Shown here in pieces: positions 44,587 to 53,649 of a stretch of DNA of 64,000 bases. Within the stretch, counting starts at the first letter, position 1. Each line of letters opens with the position of its first letter. A program made the translations under genes and the position numbers. This DNA is from Embleya sp040605455 (GTDB lineage Bacteria > Actinomycetota > Actinomycetes > Streptomycetales > Streptomycetaceae), in assembly GCF_040605455.1 (NCBI RefSeq), contig NZ_JBEXCV010000001.1, forward strand, positions 62,001 through 126,000. Reading direction: 5' to 3'. The notes under the pieces were generated by a model, which saw nothing but the letters and a program-made list of their open reading frames with translations, was not told the origin of the DNA and ran no database searches.

Positions 44587-45297
44587 ATGACGCACATGGG
44601 AATCACGACGGGACGTCGGACGGCCTCGCTGCTGGTGGCGGCGACGAGCTTGGGCGCGCTGCTGTTCGCGCCGGCGACGAACGCGGCGGCGGTCGAGCCC
44701 ACGCAGGCCACCGTTGCCACCGAGACCGGCACGCGGATTCCGCTCCGGGACGCGATCGCGGGCCTGCGGGTGGCGGAGGAGAACCGGGCCGGCTACGACC
44801 GGGACGCGTTCCGGCACTGGGTCGACGCGGACAAGGACGGGTGCTCGACGCGCGCCGAGGTCCTCATCGAGGAGGCCGTCACGCCGCCCGAGATCGGCGC
44901 CAAGTGCGCACTCACCGGCGGACGTTGGTACTCGTACTACGAGGACGCCTACGTCGACGGCGCGTCCGGGCTGGACATCGACCACATGGTGCCGCTGGCC
45001 GAGGCGTGGGACTCGGGCGCGTCCGCGTGGACGCCGCAGCAGCGCGAGCAGTACGCGAACGATCTCGACCAGCCTCGGGCGCTGGTCGCGGTGACCGCCA
45101 AGTACAACCGTTCGAAGGCCGATCAGGATCCGGGCACTTGGCTGCCGCCGTACGAGGGGGCGCGGTGCACGTATCTGACGGACTGGGTGACGGTGAAGAC
45201 CAAGTACGACCTGACGGTCGACACCACCGAACTCGCCACACTCGAACGGCTGGGCGCGCAGTGTCCCAACGTGCCGATTTCGCCCGGCACGCGATAG
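44587..45297 (+). CDS. Secreted HNH nuclease family protein (DUF1524-like)
   Basis: A 236-residue exported protein. The signal peptide spans about 1-35 (RRTASLLVAATSLGALLFAP, then ATNAAAVEP). The nuclease core is LDIDHMVPLAEAWDSGA with H133, and NDLDQPRALVAVTAKYNRSKADQDPGTW follows, the usual N-R-S-K-x-D segment of this group. Paired Cys (C86/C107 and a pair near the end) suit an extracellular fold. It may degrade external nucleic acid. ATG 44587 or 44596 could be the start. Confidence 0.9.
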   Translation: MTHMGITTGRRTASLLVAATSLGALLFAPATNAAAVEPTQATVATETGTRIPLRDAIAGLRVAEENRAGYDRDAFRHWVDADKDGCSTRAEVLIEEAVTPPEIGAKCALTGGRWYSYYEDAYVDGASGLDIDHMVPLAEAWDSGASAWTPQQREQYANDLDQPRALVAVTAKYNRSKADQDPGTWLPPYEGARCTYLTDWVTVKTKYDLTVDTTELATLERLGAQCPNVPISPGTR

Positions 45298-45323
45298 GGG
45301 CTGCGGCGGGCCGGCCTGCGGGC

Positions 45324-45352
45324 CGCTTCGTCCTCGAACGCCGGACGGGCCG
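45324..45352 (-). repeat. Inverted copy of the dispersed GTCCGGCG-TTGAGGAC repeat
   Basis: Read on the minus strand it gives CGGCCCGTCCGGCGTTCGAGGACGAAG, closely matching the cores at 15291, 15360 and 23146-23300. It lies between the HNH and GbsR-type genes. Confidence 0.7.
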
Positions 45353-45364
45353 AAGTTGGCCCGG

Positions 45365-45841
45365 CTAGCGTTCCCGGTTGCGCCACCGTTCCATGATTCC
45401 CACGAACTCCGCCTGGAGGAAGGCGAAGAACTCGGCCGATTCCTGGGCTCGGATGCCTGCCGGGGTGTTCGGCCCGAGGGCCTGTACGCCCTCGCGGAGG
45501 ACGATCTCGAAGCGGGCCAGGAGTTTGTCGCGTTCGCTGTAGGTCTCGTACCAGAGTTCGTTGTGCAACCGGTAGCGGTCCCGGCGCGAGCCGGGTTCGC
45601 GTTCGCGGTGGACCATCCTGATCTGCGACAGGTAGGCGACCGCCGACGACACCGCGGCCGGGCTGATCTGCAACGACTCGGCGAGTTCGGCGGAGGTCAT
45701 GCTCGCCGAGTCGGCCGCGAGCAGCGCAACGAACACCCGTGCGGCCATCCGTTGCATGCCGGCGTCGGCCAATTCGCCCGCGAAGCGCTCGATGTACCGA
45801 GCGACCTCGGCCTCGTCACGCACCGGCCCGTCGTCTCGCAT
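45365..45841 (-). CDS. GbsR/MarR-family transcriptional regulator
   Basis: A 158-residue winged-helix regulator. ERFAGELADAGMQRMAARVF, LLAADSASMTSAELAESLQI, SPAAVSSAVAYLSQIRMVHR and the wing EPGSRRDRYRLHNELWYE match the GbsR-like branch. The frame is open to 45904, but ATG 45841 has GGAAGG eight bases upstream and leaves the operator outside the gene. It is divergent from a two-gene ABC exporter and probably represses it. Confidence 0.9.
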   Translation of the reverse strand: MRDDGPVRDEAEVARYIERFAGELADAGMQRMAARVFVALLAADSASMTSAELAESLQISPAAVSSAVAYLSQIRMVHREREPGSRRDRYRLHNELWYETYSERDKLLARFEIVLREGVQALGPNTPAGIRAQESAEFFAFLQAEFVGIMERWRNRER

Positions 45842-45902
45842 TCGGGTCACCTTCCGCTCAGCCACTTCCCACCACCGTCCATTCATGATTCTTGACTTTT
45901 CC

Positions 45903-45917
45903 AAACTTCACAAGTTC
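45903..45917. promoter_or_regulatory. Operator palindrome between GbsR/MarR gene and ABC exporter
   Basis: AACTT-CAC-AAGTT (45904-45916) is a perfect dyad in an AT-rich strip. TTCACA (45907-45912) and TATGTT (45930-45935), 17 bases apart, look like -35 and -10 boxes for the ATPase gene, so the dyad covers the -35 box. Confidence 0.6.
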
Positions 45918-45942
45918 CTGAAAGAAGCGTATGTTCTGAAAC

Positions 45943-46857
45943 ATGAACACGGCGATCAGTGTCTCCGGTCTACACAAGTCCTTCGGGCGCACCCACGCCC
46001 TCGACGGCCTCGACCTGCACGTCACGGTCGGCGAGGTACACGGCTTCCTCGGGCCCAACGGCGCCGGGAAGTCCACCACCATCCGCGTCCTGCTCGGCCT
46101 GATCCGCGCCGACCGCGGCGACGTCACCCTCCTCGGCGGCGACCCCTGGCGCGACGCCGTCGCCCTGCACCGCCGGGTCGCGTACGTGCCCGGCGACGTC
46201 ACGCTGTGGCGCAACCTCAGCGGCGGCGAGGTGATCGACCTGTACGGCCGGCTGCGCGGCGGCCTGGACCAGGCCCGGCGCGCCGAGCTGCTGGCCCGGT
46301 TCGAGCTGGACCCGACCAAGAAGGGCCGCGCCTACTCCAAGGGCAACCGGCAGAAGGTGGCCCTGGTCGCCGCGTTCGCCTCGGACGTGGACCTCCTGGT
46401 CCTGGACGAGCCCACGTCCGGCCTGGACCCGCTGATGGAGGACGTGTTCCGGGACTGTGTGCGCGAGGAGCGCGAGCGCGGTCGAACCGTGCTGCTGTCC
46501 AGCCACATCCTGGCCGAGGTCGAGGCGCTGTGCGATCGGGTCAGCATCATCCGCAACGGGCGCACCGTCGAGTCGGGTTCGCTGGCCGACCTGCGGCACC
46601 TGAGTCGGACCACGGTGCGCGCCGAACTGCGCGGCCCGGGCGGGAGCCTGGCCGATCTCCCGGGCGTGCACGACGTGGCGGCGAGCGACGGCCACGTCGT
46701 GCTCCAGGTGGACAACGAGCATCTGGACCCGGTGCTGCGCCGGCTCGCCGAGATCGGCGTACGCGGCCTGACCAGCAGCCCGCCCACCCTGGAGGAGCTG
46801 TTCCTGCGGCACTACCGCGCCCAGGACACCGACGCCCCGCTGGTGGCGTCGCGATGA
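45943..46857 (+). CDS. ABC transporter ATP-binding protein (exporter)
   Basis: A 304-residue ATPase. Walker A GPNGAGKST at 37-45; signature YSKGNRQKVALVAAFA; Walker B LLVLDEPTSGLDPLME; switch VLLSSHILAEVEAL. No Shine-Dalgarno sequence precedes ATG 45943, and a TATGTT box ends seven bases before it, so the mRNA is probably leaderless. It overlaps the permease start by four bases. The family exports antibiotics or lipids. Confidence 0.94.
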   Translation: MNTAISVSGLHKSFGRTHALDGLDLHVTVGEVHGFLGPNGAGKSTTIRVLLGLIRADRGDVTLLGGDPWRDAVALHRRVAYVPGDVTLWRNLSGGEVIDLYGRLRGGLDQARRAELLARFELDPTKKGRAYSKGNRQKVALVAAFASDVDLLVLDEPTSGLDPLMEDVFRDCVREERERGRTVLLSSHILAEVEALCDRVSIIRNGRTVESGSLADLRHLSRTTVRAELRGPGGSLADLPGVHDVAASDGHVVLQVDNEHLDPVLRRLAEIGVRGLTSSPPTLEELFLRHYRAQDTDAPLVASR

Positions 46858-48500
46858 CCACCGCCGTCCTCCCGCTGCCGCGCGGCGGCTCCGCACATCA
46901 CCTGACCGGCACCGGCACCCTGATCCGCCTCGCGTTGCGCCGCGACCGGGTGTTGCTCCCGGTCTGGGTGCTGGTCGTGACCGGCGCCGTATCCAGCGTC
47001 GAGCGCTCCCTGGAGAACCTCTACGGCACCGGCGCCGAACGGGCCGAGCTCGCCGCCGACATGAACGCCAACAAGTCGCTCCGCGCCCTGTACGGTGCGG
47101 TCTTCGGCGACTCGTACGGCGCCCTCACCGCGTGGCGGATCGGCGGGTACGCCGCACTGCTCGCCGGTCTGATGAGCCTGATCATCGTGATCCGGCACTC
47201 CCGCGAGGAGGAGGAGACCGGCCGCCAGGAGGCGCTGTCCGCGGCGATGGTGGGCCGCCGGGCGCCGCTCACCTCGGCTCTGGCCACCGCCGCGCTGGCC
47301 GATGCGCTGCTCCTGGTGCTCTGCACGGCGATCCTGCTCGGTGCGGGCCAACCGGCGGCCGGCTCACTCGCGTTCGGCCTCACCATCGCGCTGTCCGGGC
47401 TGGTGTTCGCCGCCGTCGCCGCGGTCGCCGCGCAGCTCACCGAGAACGCCCGACTCGCCAAGGGCATCGCCGGCGCCGTCCTGGGCGTCGCCTTCGTACT
47501 GCGCGCCTCGGGCGACGCGGCCCGGGAAGCGGCCTCGGCCGGCAACCACCCGCTGGTCTGGGTGTCGCCGCTGGGCTGGGCGGAGAACGTACGGCCGTTC
47601 GCCGGCGACCGCTGGTGGGTGCTGCTCCTGCCGGTCGGCCTCATCGCCGGGTGCGTCGCACTCGCCTACACCCTCGCCGACCGGCGCGACCTGGGCGCCG
47701 GCTTCGTGCGGCCACGCCCGGGACCGGCGCACGCGCCCGCGTGGCTGGCCGGCGCCTACGGCCTGGCCTGGCGTCTGCAACGCGGCACGCTGCTCGCCTG
47801 GGCAGTCGGCTTCGCGTTCGCCGGCGCGGTGTTCGGCGGCATCGCCGACGGAGCACAGGACATCGTCGGCGACAACACCGGGACCCGCGACCTGATCCGC
47901 CGCATGGGTGGCCATGTGGCGCTGACCGACGCGTTCCTGTCCACGCTGGTGGGCATGCTCGGGCTGATCTGCGTGTTGTTCACCGCCGGTTCGGTGCTGC
48001 GGCTGCGCGACGAGGAGACGAACGGCCGGGCCGAACCGCTGCTGGCGAACACCGTCGGCCGGTTGCGCTGGGCGGGCGGGCACCTGGTGATCGCGTACGC
48101 CGGCCCCGTGCTGATCCTGGCCGCCGGCGGCCTCGCGATGGGCCTGTCGTACGGGATCACCGTCGGCGACGTATCCGGCGAACTGCCGCGCATCCTGCTC
48201 GCCGCACTCGCCCAGCTTCCGGCCGTGTGGGTGCTCACCGGGCTTGCCGTACTGGTCGTCGGTGCACTGCCGCGGCTGGCCGCGGCGGTGTGGGGCCTGG
48301 TCGGGCTGGTGATCGCGCTCGGCTGGCTGGGGCCGGTGCTGGGGCTGCCGCAGGCGGTGCTGGACGTTTCGCCGTTCGGCCACCTGCCGAAGCTGCCCGG
48401 CACCGACGTCACGGCCACGCCGTACCTGTGGCTGCTCGTCCTGGCGCTCGCACTGCCGACCGCGGGCCTGGCCGCCCTGCGCGAACGCGACCTGGACTGA
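46854..48500 (+). CDS. ABC exporter permease (polyketide-antibiotic exporter type)
   Basis: A 548-residue membrane protein with about twelve hydrophobic segments in two similar halves, each starting with a TLIRLALRRD- or WRLQRGTLLAWAVG-type amphipathic helix. SREEEETGRQEALSAAMVGR and RLRDEETNGRAEPLLANTVG are the matching cytoplasmic loops of the halves, so it is a duplicated ABC-2-like unit in one chain. One ATPase gene plus this permease make a complete exporter under the GbsR/MarR regulator. Confidence 0.92.
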   Translation: MTTAVLPLPRGGSAHHLTGTGTLIRLALRRDRVLLPVWVLVVTGAVSSVERSLENLYGTGAERAELAADMNANKSLRALYGAVFGDSYGALTAWRIGGYAALLAGLMSLIIVIRHSREEEETGRQEALSAAMVGRRAPLTSALATAALADALLLVLCTAILLGAGQPAAGSLAFGLTIALSGLVFAAVAAVAAQLTENARLAKGIAGAVLGVAFVLRASGDAAREAASAGNHPLVWVSPLGWAENVRPFAGDRWWVLLLPVGLIAGCVALAYTLADRRDLGAGFVRPRPGPAHAPAWLAGAYGLAWRLQRGTLLAWAVGFAFAGAVFGGIADGAQDIVGDNTGTRDLIRRMGGHVALTDAFLSTLVGMLGLICVLFTAGSVLRLRDEETNGRAEPLLANTVGRLRWAGGHLVIAYAGPVLILAAGGLAMGLSYGITVGDVSGELPRILLAALAQLPAVWVLTGLAVLVVGALPRLAAAVWGLVGLVIALGWLGPVLGLPQAVLDVSPFGHLPKLPGTDVTATPYLWLLVLALALPTAGLAALRERDLD

Positions 48501-48600
48501 CAGTGCGGATGTGTGGTGGCTCCTCCGCCGGGTCCGACCGCCGGACCGGCCCCGGCCCCACATCGGGACCCGGCGGCGGAGGGAGCCGAAGCGGCCGAAA

Positions 48601-48632
48601 GCGGCCGAGCCTCGGCAGGGAGGCTCGGCCGC
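48601..48632. terminator. Bidirectional terminator between exporter permease and sugar porter
   Basis: Perfect 13-base arms (48601-48613 and 48620-48632) with a 6-base loop lie between convergent stops at 48500 and 48644. Confidence 0.85.
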
Positions 48633-48643
48633 CGGCGCCGGGT

Positions 48644-50191
48644 TCAGCCCATCTCCTCCAGCGTCTTGCCCTTCGTCTCCTTGACGAACTTGAGCACGAA
48701 CGGGATGGACAACACCGCGAAACACGCGTACATCACGTACGTCGCCGACAGGTTCCAGTCCGAGAGCGTCGGGAACGACACGGTGATCACCCAGTTGGCG
48801 ATCCACTGCGCGGACGCGGCCACGCCCAGCGCCGCGGCGCGGATCCTGTTCGGGAACATCTCACCGAGGAAGACCCACACCACCACGCCCCACGACAGCG
48901 CAAAGAACAACACGAACGAGTGGGCCGCGATCAGCGCCACGGTGCCCTCGGTGTCCGGGAGCTTGATGTTCTTGCCCGTGCCGGTCCGGGCGGAGAAGGC
49001 CCACGCGACCAGGCCGAGCGAGAGCGCCATGCCGGCCGAGCCGACCAGCGCGAGCGGTCTGCGGCCCACCCGGTCGACCAGCGAGATCGCGATGATCGTG
49101 CCGATGATGTTGATGATCGAGGTGGTGAACGAGTACAGGAACGAGCTGGTCGGGTCGATGCCCACCGACTGCCACAGCGACGCCGAGTAGTAGAAGATCA
49201 CGTTGATGCCGACCAGTTGCTGGAACACCGAGAGCCCGATGCCGACCCACACGATCGGCAGGAACAGGAATCCGCCGCCGCCCAGCAGGTCCTTGAACGT
49301 GGACTTGTGCTCGCGGCGCATCGCCTCCTTGATTTCGGCGACGCGCGCGTCCAGGTCGACCTGGTCGCTCTCCACCTCGGCGAGCACCTTCTTGGCCTGA
49401 TCGTCTCGACCGACCGAGATCAAAAAGCGCGGCGACTCGGGGATGGTGAAGGTGAACAGGCCGTACAGCACGGCCGGGATCACCATCACGCCGAGCATCA
49501 CCTGCCACGCCTCCAGGCCGAAGAGCAGCTTGCCACGCTGGTCGCCGTCGGCGAGGTTGAGGATGCCCCAGTTGACCAGCTGCGAGACCGCGATGCCGGT
49601 GACGATCGCGGCCTGCTGGAAGGAGCCGAGCCGACCGCGATAGGCGGGTGGGGCGACCTCGGCGATGTAGGCCGGGCCGATCACCGAGGCCATCCCGATC
49701 GCCATCCCGCCGAGCACGCGCCACATGGCCAGGTCCCACAGCGCGAACGGCAGCGCTGAGCCGACCGCACTGACCGCGAACAACACGGCCGCGATCTGCA
49801 TCACCCGAATCCGGCCGATCCGGTCGGCGATCCGCCCGGCGATCGCCGCGCCGATCGCGCAGCCGACCAACGCTGCGGCGACCACCTGGGCGAGCAGGCT
49901 GGATCCGGGCTCGAACTTGCCCCGGATGCCCTCGACCGCGCCGTTGATCACCGAGCTGTCGTAGCCGAAGAGGAAGCCGCCCATCGCGGCGGCAGCGGTG
50001 ATGAAGATGACGTGGCCGAGGTGTTCCGAATAGGTGTCCCCACCCGGCTGTCCGGTCGTCGATGTGCTGCCGGCCAACGCCGCCTCCTGCGCATTGTGCA
50101 CCTCGTCCCGATCCGGCGCGGTGCGTGTGGTGCCGTGGTCCAAAGAACTCGCCGGACCCTGAGAGTTGCCCGAGAACACCGCCCTAACCAT
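48644..50191 (-). CDS. MFS sugar porter (major facilitator, SP family)
   Basis: A 515-residue sugar transporter. Signature segments: GFLFGYDSSVINGAVEGI, GRIADRIGRIRVM, IAEVAPPAYRGRLGSFQQ, PESPRFLISVGR, the QQLVGINVIFYYS motif of helix 7, VDRVGRRPLALVG and GEMFPNRIRAAALG. An unusual N-terminal tail of about 55 hydrophilic residues precedes helix 1. No ribosome site is evident at ATG 50191, so a later start is possible. Probable hexose or polyol proton symporter. Confidence 0.93.
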   Translation of the reverse strand: MVRAVFSGNSQGPASSLDHGTTRTAPDRDEVHNAQEAALAGSTSTTGQPGGDTYSEHLGHVIFITAAAAMGGFLFGYDSSVINGAVEGIRGKFEPGSSLLAQVVAAALVGCAIGAAIAGRIADRIGRIRVMQIAAVLFAVSAVGSALPFALWDLAMWRVLGGMAIGMASVIGPAYIAEVAPPAYRGRLGSFQQAAIVTGIAVSQLVNWGILNLADGDQRGKLLFGLEAWQVMLGVMVIPAVLYGLFTFTIPESPRFLISVGRDDQAKKVLAEVESDQVDLDARVAEIKEAMRREHKSTFKDLLGGGGFLFLPIVWVGIGLSVFQQLVGINVIFYYSASLWQSVGIDPTSSFLYSFTTSIINIIGTIIAISLVDRVGRRPLALVGSAGMALSLGLVAWAFSARTGTGKNIKLPDTEGTVALIAAHSFVLFFALSWGVVVWVFLGEMFPNRIRAAALGVAASAQWIANWVITVSFPTLSDWNLSATYVMYACFAVLSIPFVLKFVKETKGKTLEEMG

Positions 50192-50260
50192 GCCCATGCG
50201 CCCGGATGGCGCCCGCCCGCACGCCCGCGCTCCCCGCCGTTCACCGGTACAGTCCGCCGA

Positions 50261-50773
50261 ATGGGTGGGGTCTGGTCCCGATGGGGAGCGGTGCTGGTCG
50301 CGTGCGCGGTCGCCGCGCCCTTCGTGCTGCTGCTCGCACCGCGCCGGCCGCGCGTCGCGGTCGTCGCCGGGATGGTGCTCGGCACCCTCCCGTGGGTGTG
50401 GATGGTGCTGACCCCGGTCGGCTCGGGCCACGCGCTCAGCCTGCTGCCGCTGCGCGATCTGGCGGCCGTACTGCGTGGCGACCCGGTGACCGCGGTGGTC
50501 CAGGTGGGCGGCAATCTCGCGGTGTTCGCGGCGCTCGGCTTCCTGCTGCCCTTCCACGCGTCGCGCTTCGCCGGTCGGGCCGGCGCGTGGCGGATCGCCG
50601 GTCTGGCCGCGTCGGCGTCCGTCACGATCGAGATCGCCCAGTGGTGGCTCGCGATCGGGCGGGTGTCCTCGGTGGACGACGTGCTCCTGAACACCTCCGG
50701 TGCCGTCATCTCGGCCGGGCTCTGCGCCGTGTGCCGAGCCGCCGCGCGTGCCACGCGCACGCACGCCGGCTGA
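50261..50773 (+). CDS. VanZ-like family membrane protein
   Basis: A 170-residue membrane protein with about four hydrophobic segments. NLAVFAALGFLLPFHASRF and SASVTIEIAQWWLAIGRVSS followed by VDDVLLNTSGAVISAGL are the conserved VanZ text (G-x-L-P, EIAQ, D-x-x-LNTxGA). VanZ confers low-level teicoplanin resistance in enterococci, but most actinomycete members are uncharacterised. ATG 50261 is chosen at the onset of the first membrane segment. Divergent from the sugar porter. Confidence 0.88.
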   Translation: MGGVWSRWGAVLVACAVAAPFVLLLAPRRPRVAVVAGMVLGTLPWVWMVLTPVGSGHALSLLPLRDLAAVLRGDPVTAVVQVGGNLAVFAALGFLLPFHASRFAGRAGAWRIAGLAASASVTIEIAQWWLAIGRVSSVDDVLLNTSGAVISAGLCAVCRAAARATRTHAG

Positions 50774-50782
50774 CGTCGGCGG

Positions 50783-50809
50783 CGTTTCCCCTGCCCGGCA
50801 AGGGAAACG
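50783..50809 (+). terminator. Short hairpin after the VanZ-like gene
   Basis: CGTTTCCC (50783-50790) and GGGAAACG (50802-50809) flank an 11-base loop, ten bases past the stop. Confidence 0.55.
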
Positions 50810-50825
50810 ACCTTGGCGGACACCC

Positions 50826-50884
50826 TTGACAGTGCCGAGAGGGCGGGCCTAATTTCCTCTACAACTCTTAGGAAGGTTTCCTAA
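50826..50884 (+). promoter_or_regulatory. Promoter and ROK operator palindrome
   Basis: TTGACA (50826-50831) and TAATTT (50850-50855) form a plausible promoter. Downstream lies the perfect palindrome TTAGGAA-GGT-TTCCTAA (50868-50884), just before the ROK gene. This sequence type is typical for ROK-family sugar repressors, so autoregulation is likely. Confidence 0.75.
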
Positions 50885-50907
50885 CAGTGGCGAAGAGGAG
50901 GCCGCTC

Positions 50908-52119
50908 ATGGCCGGCAGCACCGAGCGCGGCGCGGGAGCGTCCGGGCGGGAGCAGGCCGGGCGGCCGAGTCTTTTGCGCGCCATCAACGATCGGGCCGCG
51001 CTTGAACTCCTCTTGCGGCACGGGCGGCTGTCCCGGGGCCAGATCGGCTCGATGACGGGTTTGTCGAAGCCGACCGCCTCGCAGCTGCTCTCCCGCCTGG
51101 AGGCGGCCGGCCTGGTCGTCGGGGTCGGAACCACCGAGGGCGGCCGAGGACCCGGCGCCCAGCTCTACGAGATCAACCCGGCGGCGGGACACGTCGCGGG
51201 CCTGGACGTCACGCCCGCCCGGATCCGGGTGGCCATCGCCGATCTGACCGGACGGGTGGTGGGCGAACACGAACTGGCCACCCCACGCCGGGAAGCGGCC
51301 GATACGCCGGGCCGGATCCGGGACGCGGTGCGTGCCGCGGCCAAGCCCGCCGGGCTCGACCTCGCCGACCTCGCGCACGTGGTGATCGGCATCCCGGGAG
51401 CGTTCGACCCGACCACCGAACAGTTCCGCTACGGCCGCCACCTCGCGGGCTGGCACTCCCCCGGTGTGCTGGACCTCGTCCGCGAGGAACTCGGCCTGAC
51501 CGTGGACGTGGAGAACGACGTCAACCTGGCCGCGCTCGCCGAGCAGCGAGACGGATCGGCCCGCGACGGCGGCGACTTCGTCCTGTTGTGGGTGGACGAA
51601 GGCATCGGCTGCGCGATCGTGCTCGGCGGCCGACTGCACCGAGGCTCCACCGGTGGCGCGGGCGAGGTCGGCTACATGCCGATGCCCGGCGCCCCGCTGC
51701 CGCACGACGTCAGCCGCCGCAATACCGGCGGCTTCCAGCAACTCGCGGGCGCGCCCGCCGTGTTGTCCCTTGCCCGGGCCTACGGGGTGGGCAGTCGTAC
51801 CGCTCCGCAGGCGGTCGCCCGAGCGGTGCGCGCGACCGAGTCGCGCGGCGGAGCCTTCCTCGACGAGCTGGCCAACCGGCTGGCGGTGGGCCTCGCGGTG
51901 ATCGTCTCGGTGCTCGATCCGGGACTCGTCGTCTTGTCGGGGGCCATCCCGATGGCCGGCGGCGAGGCACTGCGCTCACGCGTGGTCGACGAGTTGCATC
52001 GCCTCGCGATCGCGCGCCCACGCGTGGTGCTCGGCGACGTACCGGCCAATCCCGTCCTCGCCGGCGCCGTGCACGCGGCGCTCGACGTCGCCCGCGACGT
52101 CGTCTTCACCACGACCTGA
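50908..52119 (+). CDS. ROK-family transcriptional regulator
   Basis: A 403-residue sugar-responsive repressor. The N-terminal HTH is LRHGRLSRGQIGSMTGLSKP, then TASQLLSRLEAAGLV. The ROK kinase-like domain follows, with ENDVNLAALAEQ and GIGCAIVLGGRLHRGSTGGAGEVGY. The zinc-site Cys residues of active ROK kinases (CxCGxxGC) are missing here (RRNTGGFQQ in their place), consistent with a pure regulator. ATG 50908 follows AGGAGG; GTG 50887 is in frame but abuts the operator. It heads the sugar ABC locus. Confidence 0.93.
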   Translation: MAGSTERGAGASGREQAGRPSLLRAINDRAALELLLRHGRLSRGQIGSMTGLSKPTASQLLSRLEAAGLVVGVGTTEGGRGPGAQLYEINPAAGHVAGLDVTPARIRVAIADLTGRVVGEHELATPRREAADTPGRIRDAVRAAAKPAGLDLADLAHVVIGIPGAFDPTTEQFRYGRHLAGWHSPGVLDLVREELGLTVDVENDVNLAALAEQRDGSARDGGDFVLLWVDEGIGCAIVLGGRLHRGSTGGAGEVGYMPMPGAPLPHDVSRRNTGGFQQLAGAPAVLSLARAYGVGSRTAPQAVARAVRATESRGGAFLDELANRLAVGLAVIVSVLDPGLVVLSGAIPMAGGEALRSRVVDELHRLAIARPRVVLGDVPANPVLAGAVHAALDVARDVVFTTT

Positions 52120-52295
52120 CGCATCCTCGCCCGACCCGGTACCGCGCACACGAAAGCCCTCGCTCGCGATTCGGCACCGCACTCCCACCGCGGCGTGCCT
52201 CCGACCGCGCGCTCTGTCGCTCGACCCGCACCACCGCAAGGCCCCCGGCGCCGCTCGTCCCGGCCGCGCCGTCGCCATCTCCGGAGGAGGACCCA

Positions 52296-53645
52296 GTGCA
52301 CAGACTCCCACGGCTCCGTCGTTCCATCACGACCCTCGCGTGCGCCGCCACGCTCGCCATGCTGGCCTCCGCGTGCGCCGGCGACGACGGCGGCTCGGGA
52401 ACCGGTGCGAACGAGGCGCCCGACAAGAAGGTCACCATCACCTTCTGGCACGGCTGGAGTGCCGAAAGCGAGACCAAGGCGGTCAAGGACCTGGTCGCCA
52501 AGTTCAACGTGAAGCACCCCAACATCAAGGTCGACATCGTCTCCAACGTCACCGACGACAAGATCACCCAGGGCATCCGCTCCGGCAAGGGCCCGGACGT
52601 GGTCTCCTCGTTCACCACCGACAACGTCGGCCAGTTCTGTACGTCGGGCTCGTGGACCGACCTGGCGCCGTGGCTGGCCAAGTCCAACATCGACCCCGCC
52701 GCGACGTTCCCCAAGCCGGTCCTGGACTACACCCAGTTCCAGGGCAAGCGCTGCGCGCTGCCGCTGCTCGCCGACTCCTACGGGCTGTACTACAACAAGG
52801 ACATGTTCGCCGCCGCGGGCATCACCGCGCCGCCGAAGACGTTCACCGAACTGACCGAGACCGCCAAGAAGCTCAACCAGCTCAACGGCGACGGCACGTT
52901 CAAGGTCGCCGGCTTCCTGCCGACCTTCCACGCCTACGAGTTCTCCGCCGCGCACACGCTGGCCCAGTTCGGTCCGACTTACCAGACACCCGACGGCAAG
53001 TCGAGCCTGTCCAAGGACCCGGTCGTCCCGCAGTTCTTCAACTGGCAGAAGCAATTCGTGGAGAGCCAGGGCGGGTTCGACAAGCTGGAGAAGTTCCGCA
53101 CCACGTTCGGTGAGGAGTTCTCCGCCGAGAACCCGTTCATGAGCGGCAAGCTCGCAATGACCATGGACGGCGAGTGGCGCACCGCGATGATCGCCCAGGA
53201 CGCGCCGAACCTGAACTACGGCACCGCGCCGTTCCCGGTCCCGGACGACCAGCTCGACAAGTACGGCCGCAGCTACCTCACCGGGACCACCGTCGGCATC
53301 GCCAAGTCCAGCCACCACCAGGCCGCGGCCTGGGAGTTCGTCAAGTTCGTCACCACCGACACCGACGCGCAGGTCGCGTTCTCGGAGGCGATCCACAACG
53401 TGCCCAGCACCAACGCCGCGCTGGCCGCGTCGCCGCTGGCGGGCGACGAGCACTTCAAGCCGTTCATCGACGCCTTCAAGCACCCCGCCAGCAACACCAC
53501 GCCCGCCAGCCCCAACGGCGGCAAGTACCAGGTCACCCTCTCCGAGTACGCCTACAAGTGGGAGGCCGGTCAAGGCGGCGACCTGACCAAGAGCCTGGCC
53601 GATCTGGACAAGCAGATCGACACCGACGTGGCCCAGGTCAAGTGA
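52296..53645 (+). CDS. Sugar ABC transporter substrate-binding lipoprotein
   Basis: A 449-residue extracellular binding protein. Basic start, hydrophobic core, then the lipobox-like LASAC with Cys27 as lipid anchor. Cluster 1 sugar-binding features: VTITFWHGWSAESETKAVKD, DVVSSFTTDNVGQF, LPLLADSYGLYYNKDMFAAA and ENPFMSGKLAMTMDGEW. GTG 52296 is preceded by GGAGGAGG. First gene of an importer operon with two permeases. No ATPase is encoded here; a shared MsiK-type ATPase elsewhere would serve, as is usual in Streptomyces. Confidence 0.95.
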   Translation: MHRLPRLRRSITTLACAATLAMLASACAGDDGGSGTGANEAPDKKVTITFWHGWSAESETKAVKDLVAKFNVKHPNIKVDIVSNVTDDKITQGIRSGKGPDVVSSFTTDNVGQFCTSGSWTDLAPWLAKSNIDPAATFPKPVLDYTQFQGKRCALPLLADSYGLYYNKDMFAAAGITAPPKTFTELTETAKKLNQLNGDGTFKVAGFLPTFHAYEFSAAHTLAQFGPTYQTPDGKSSLSKDPVVPQFFNWQKQFVESQGGFDKLEKFRTTFGEEFSAENPFMSGKLAMTMDGEWRTAMIAQDAPNLNYGTAPFPVPDDQLDKYGRSYLTGTTVGIAKSSHHQAAAWEFVKFVTTDTDAQVAFSEAIHNVPSTNAALAASPLAGDEHFKPFIDAFKHPASNTTPASPNGGKYQVTLSEYAYKWEAGQGGDLTKSLADLDKQIDTDVAQVK

Positions 53646-53649
53646 TCCG

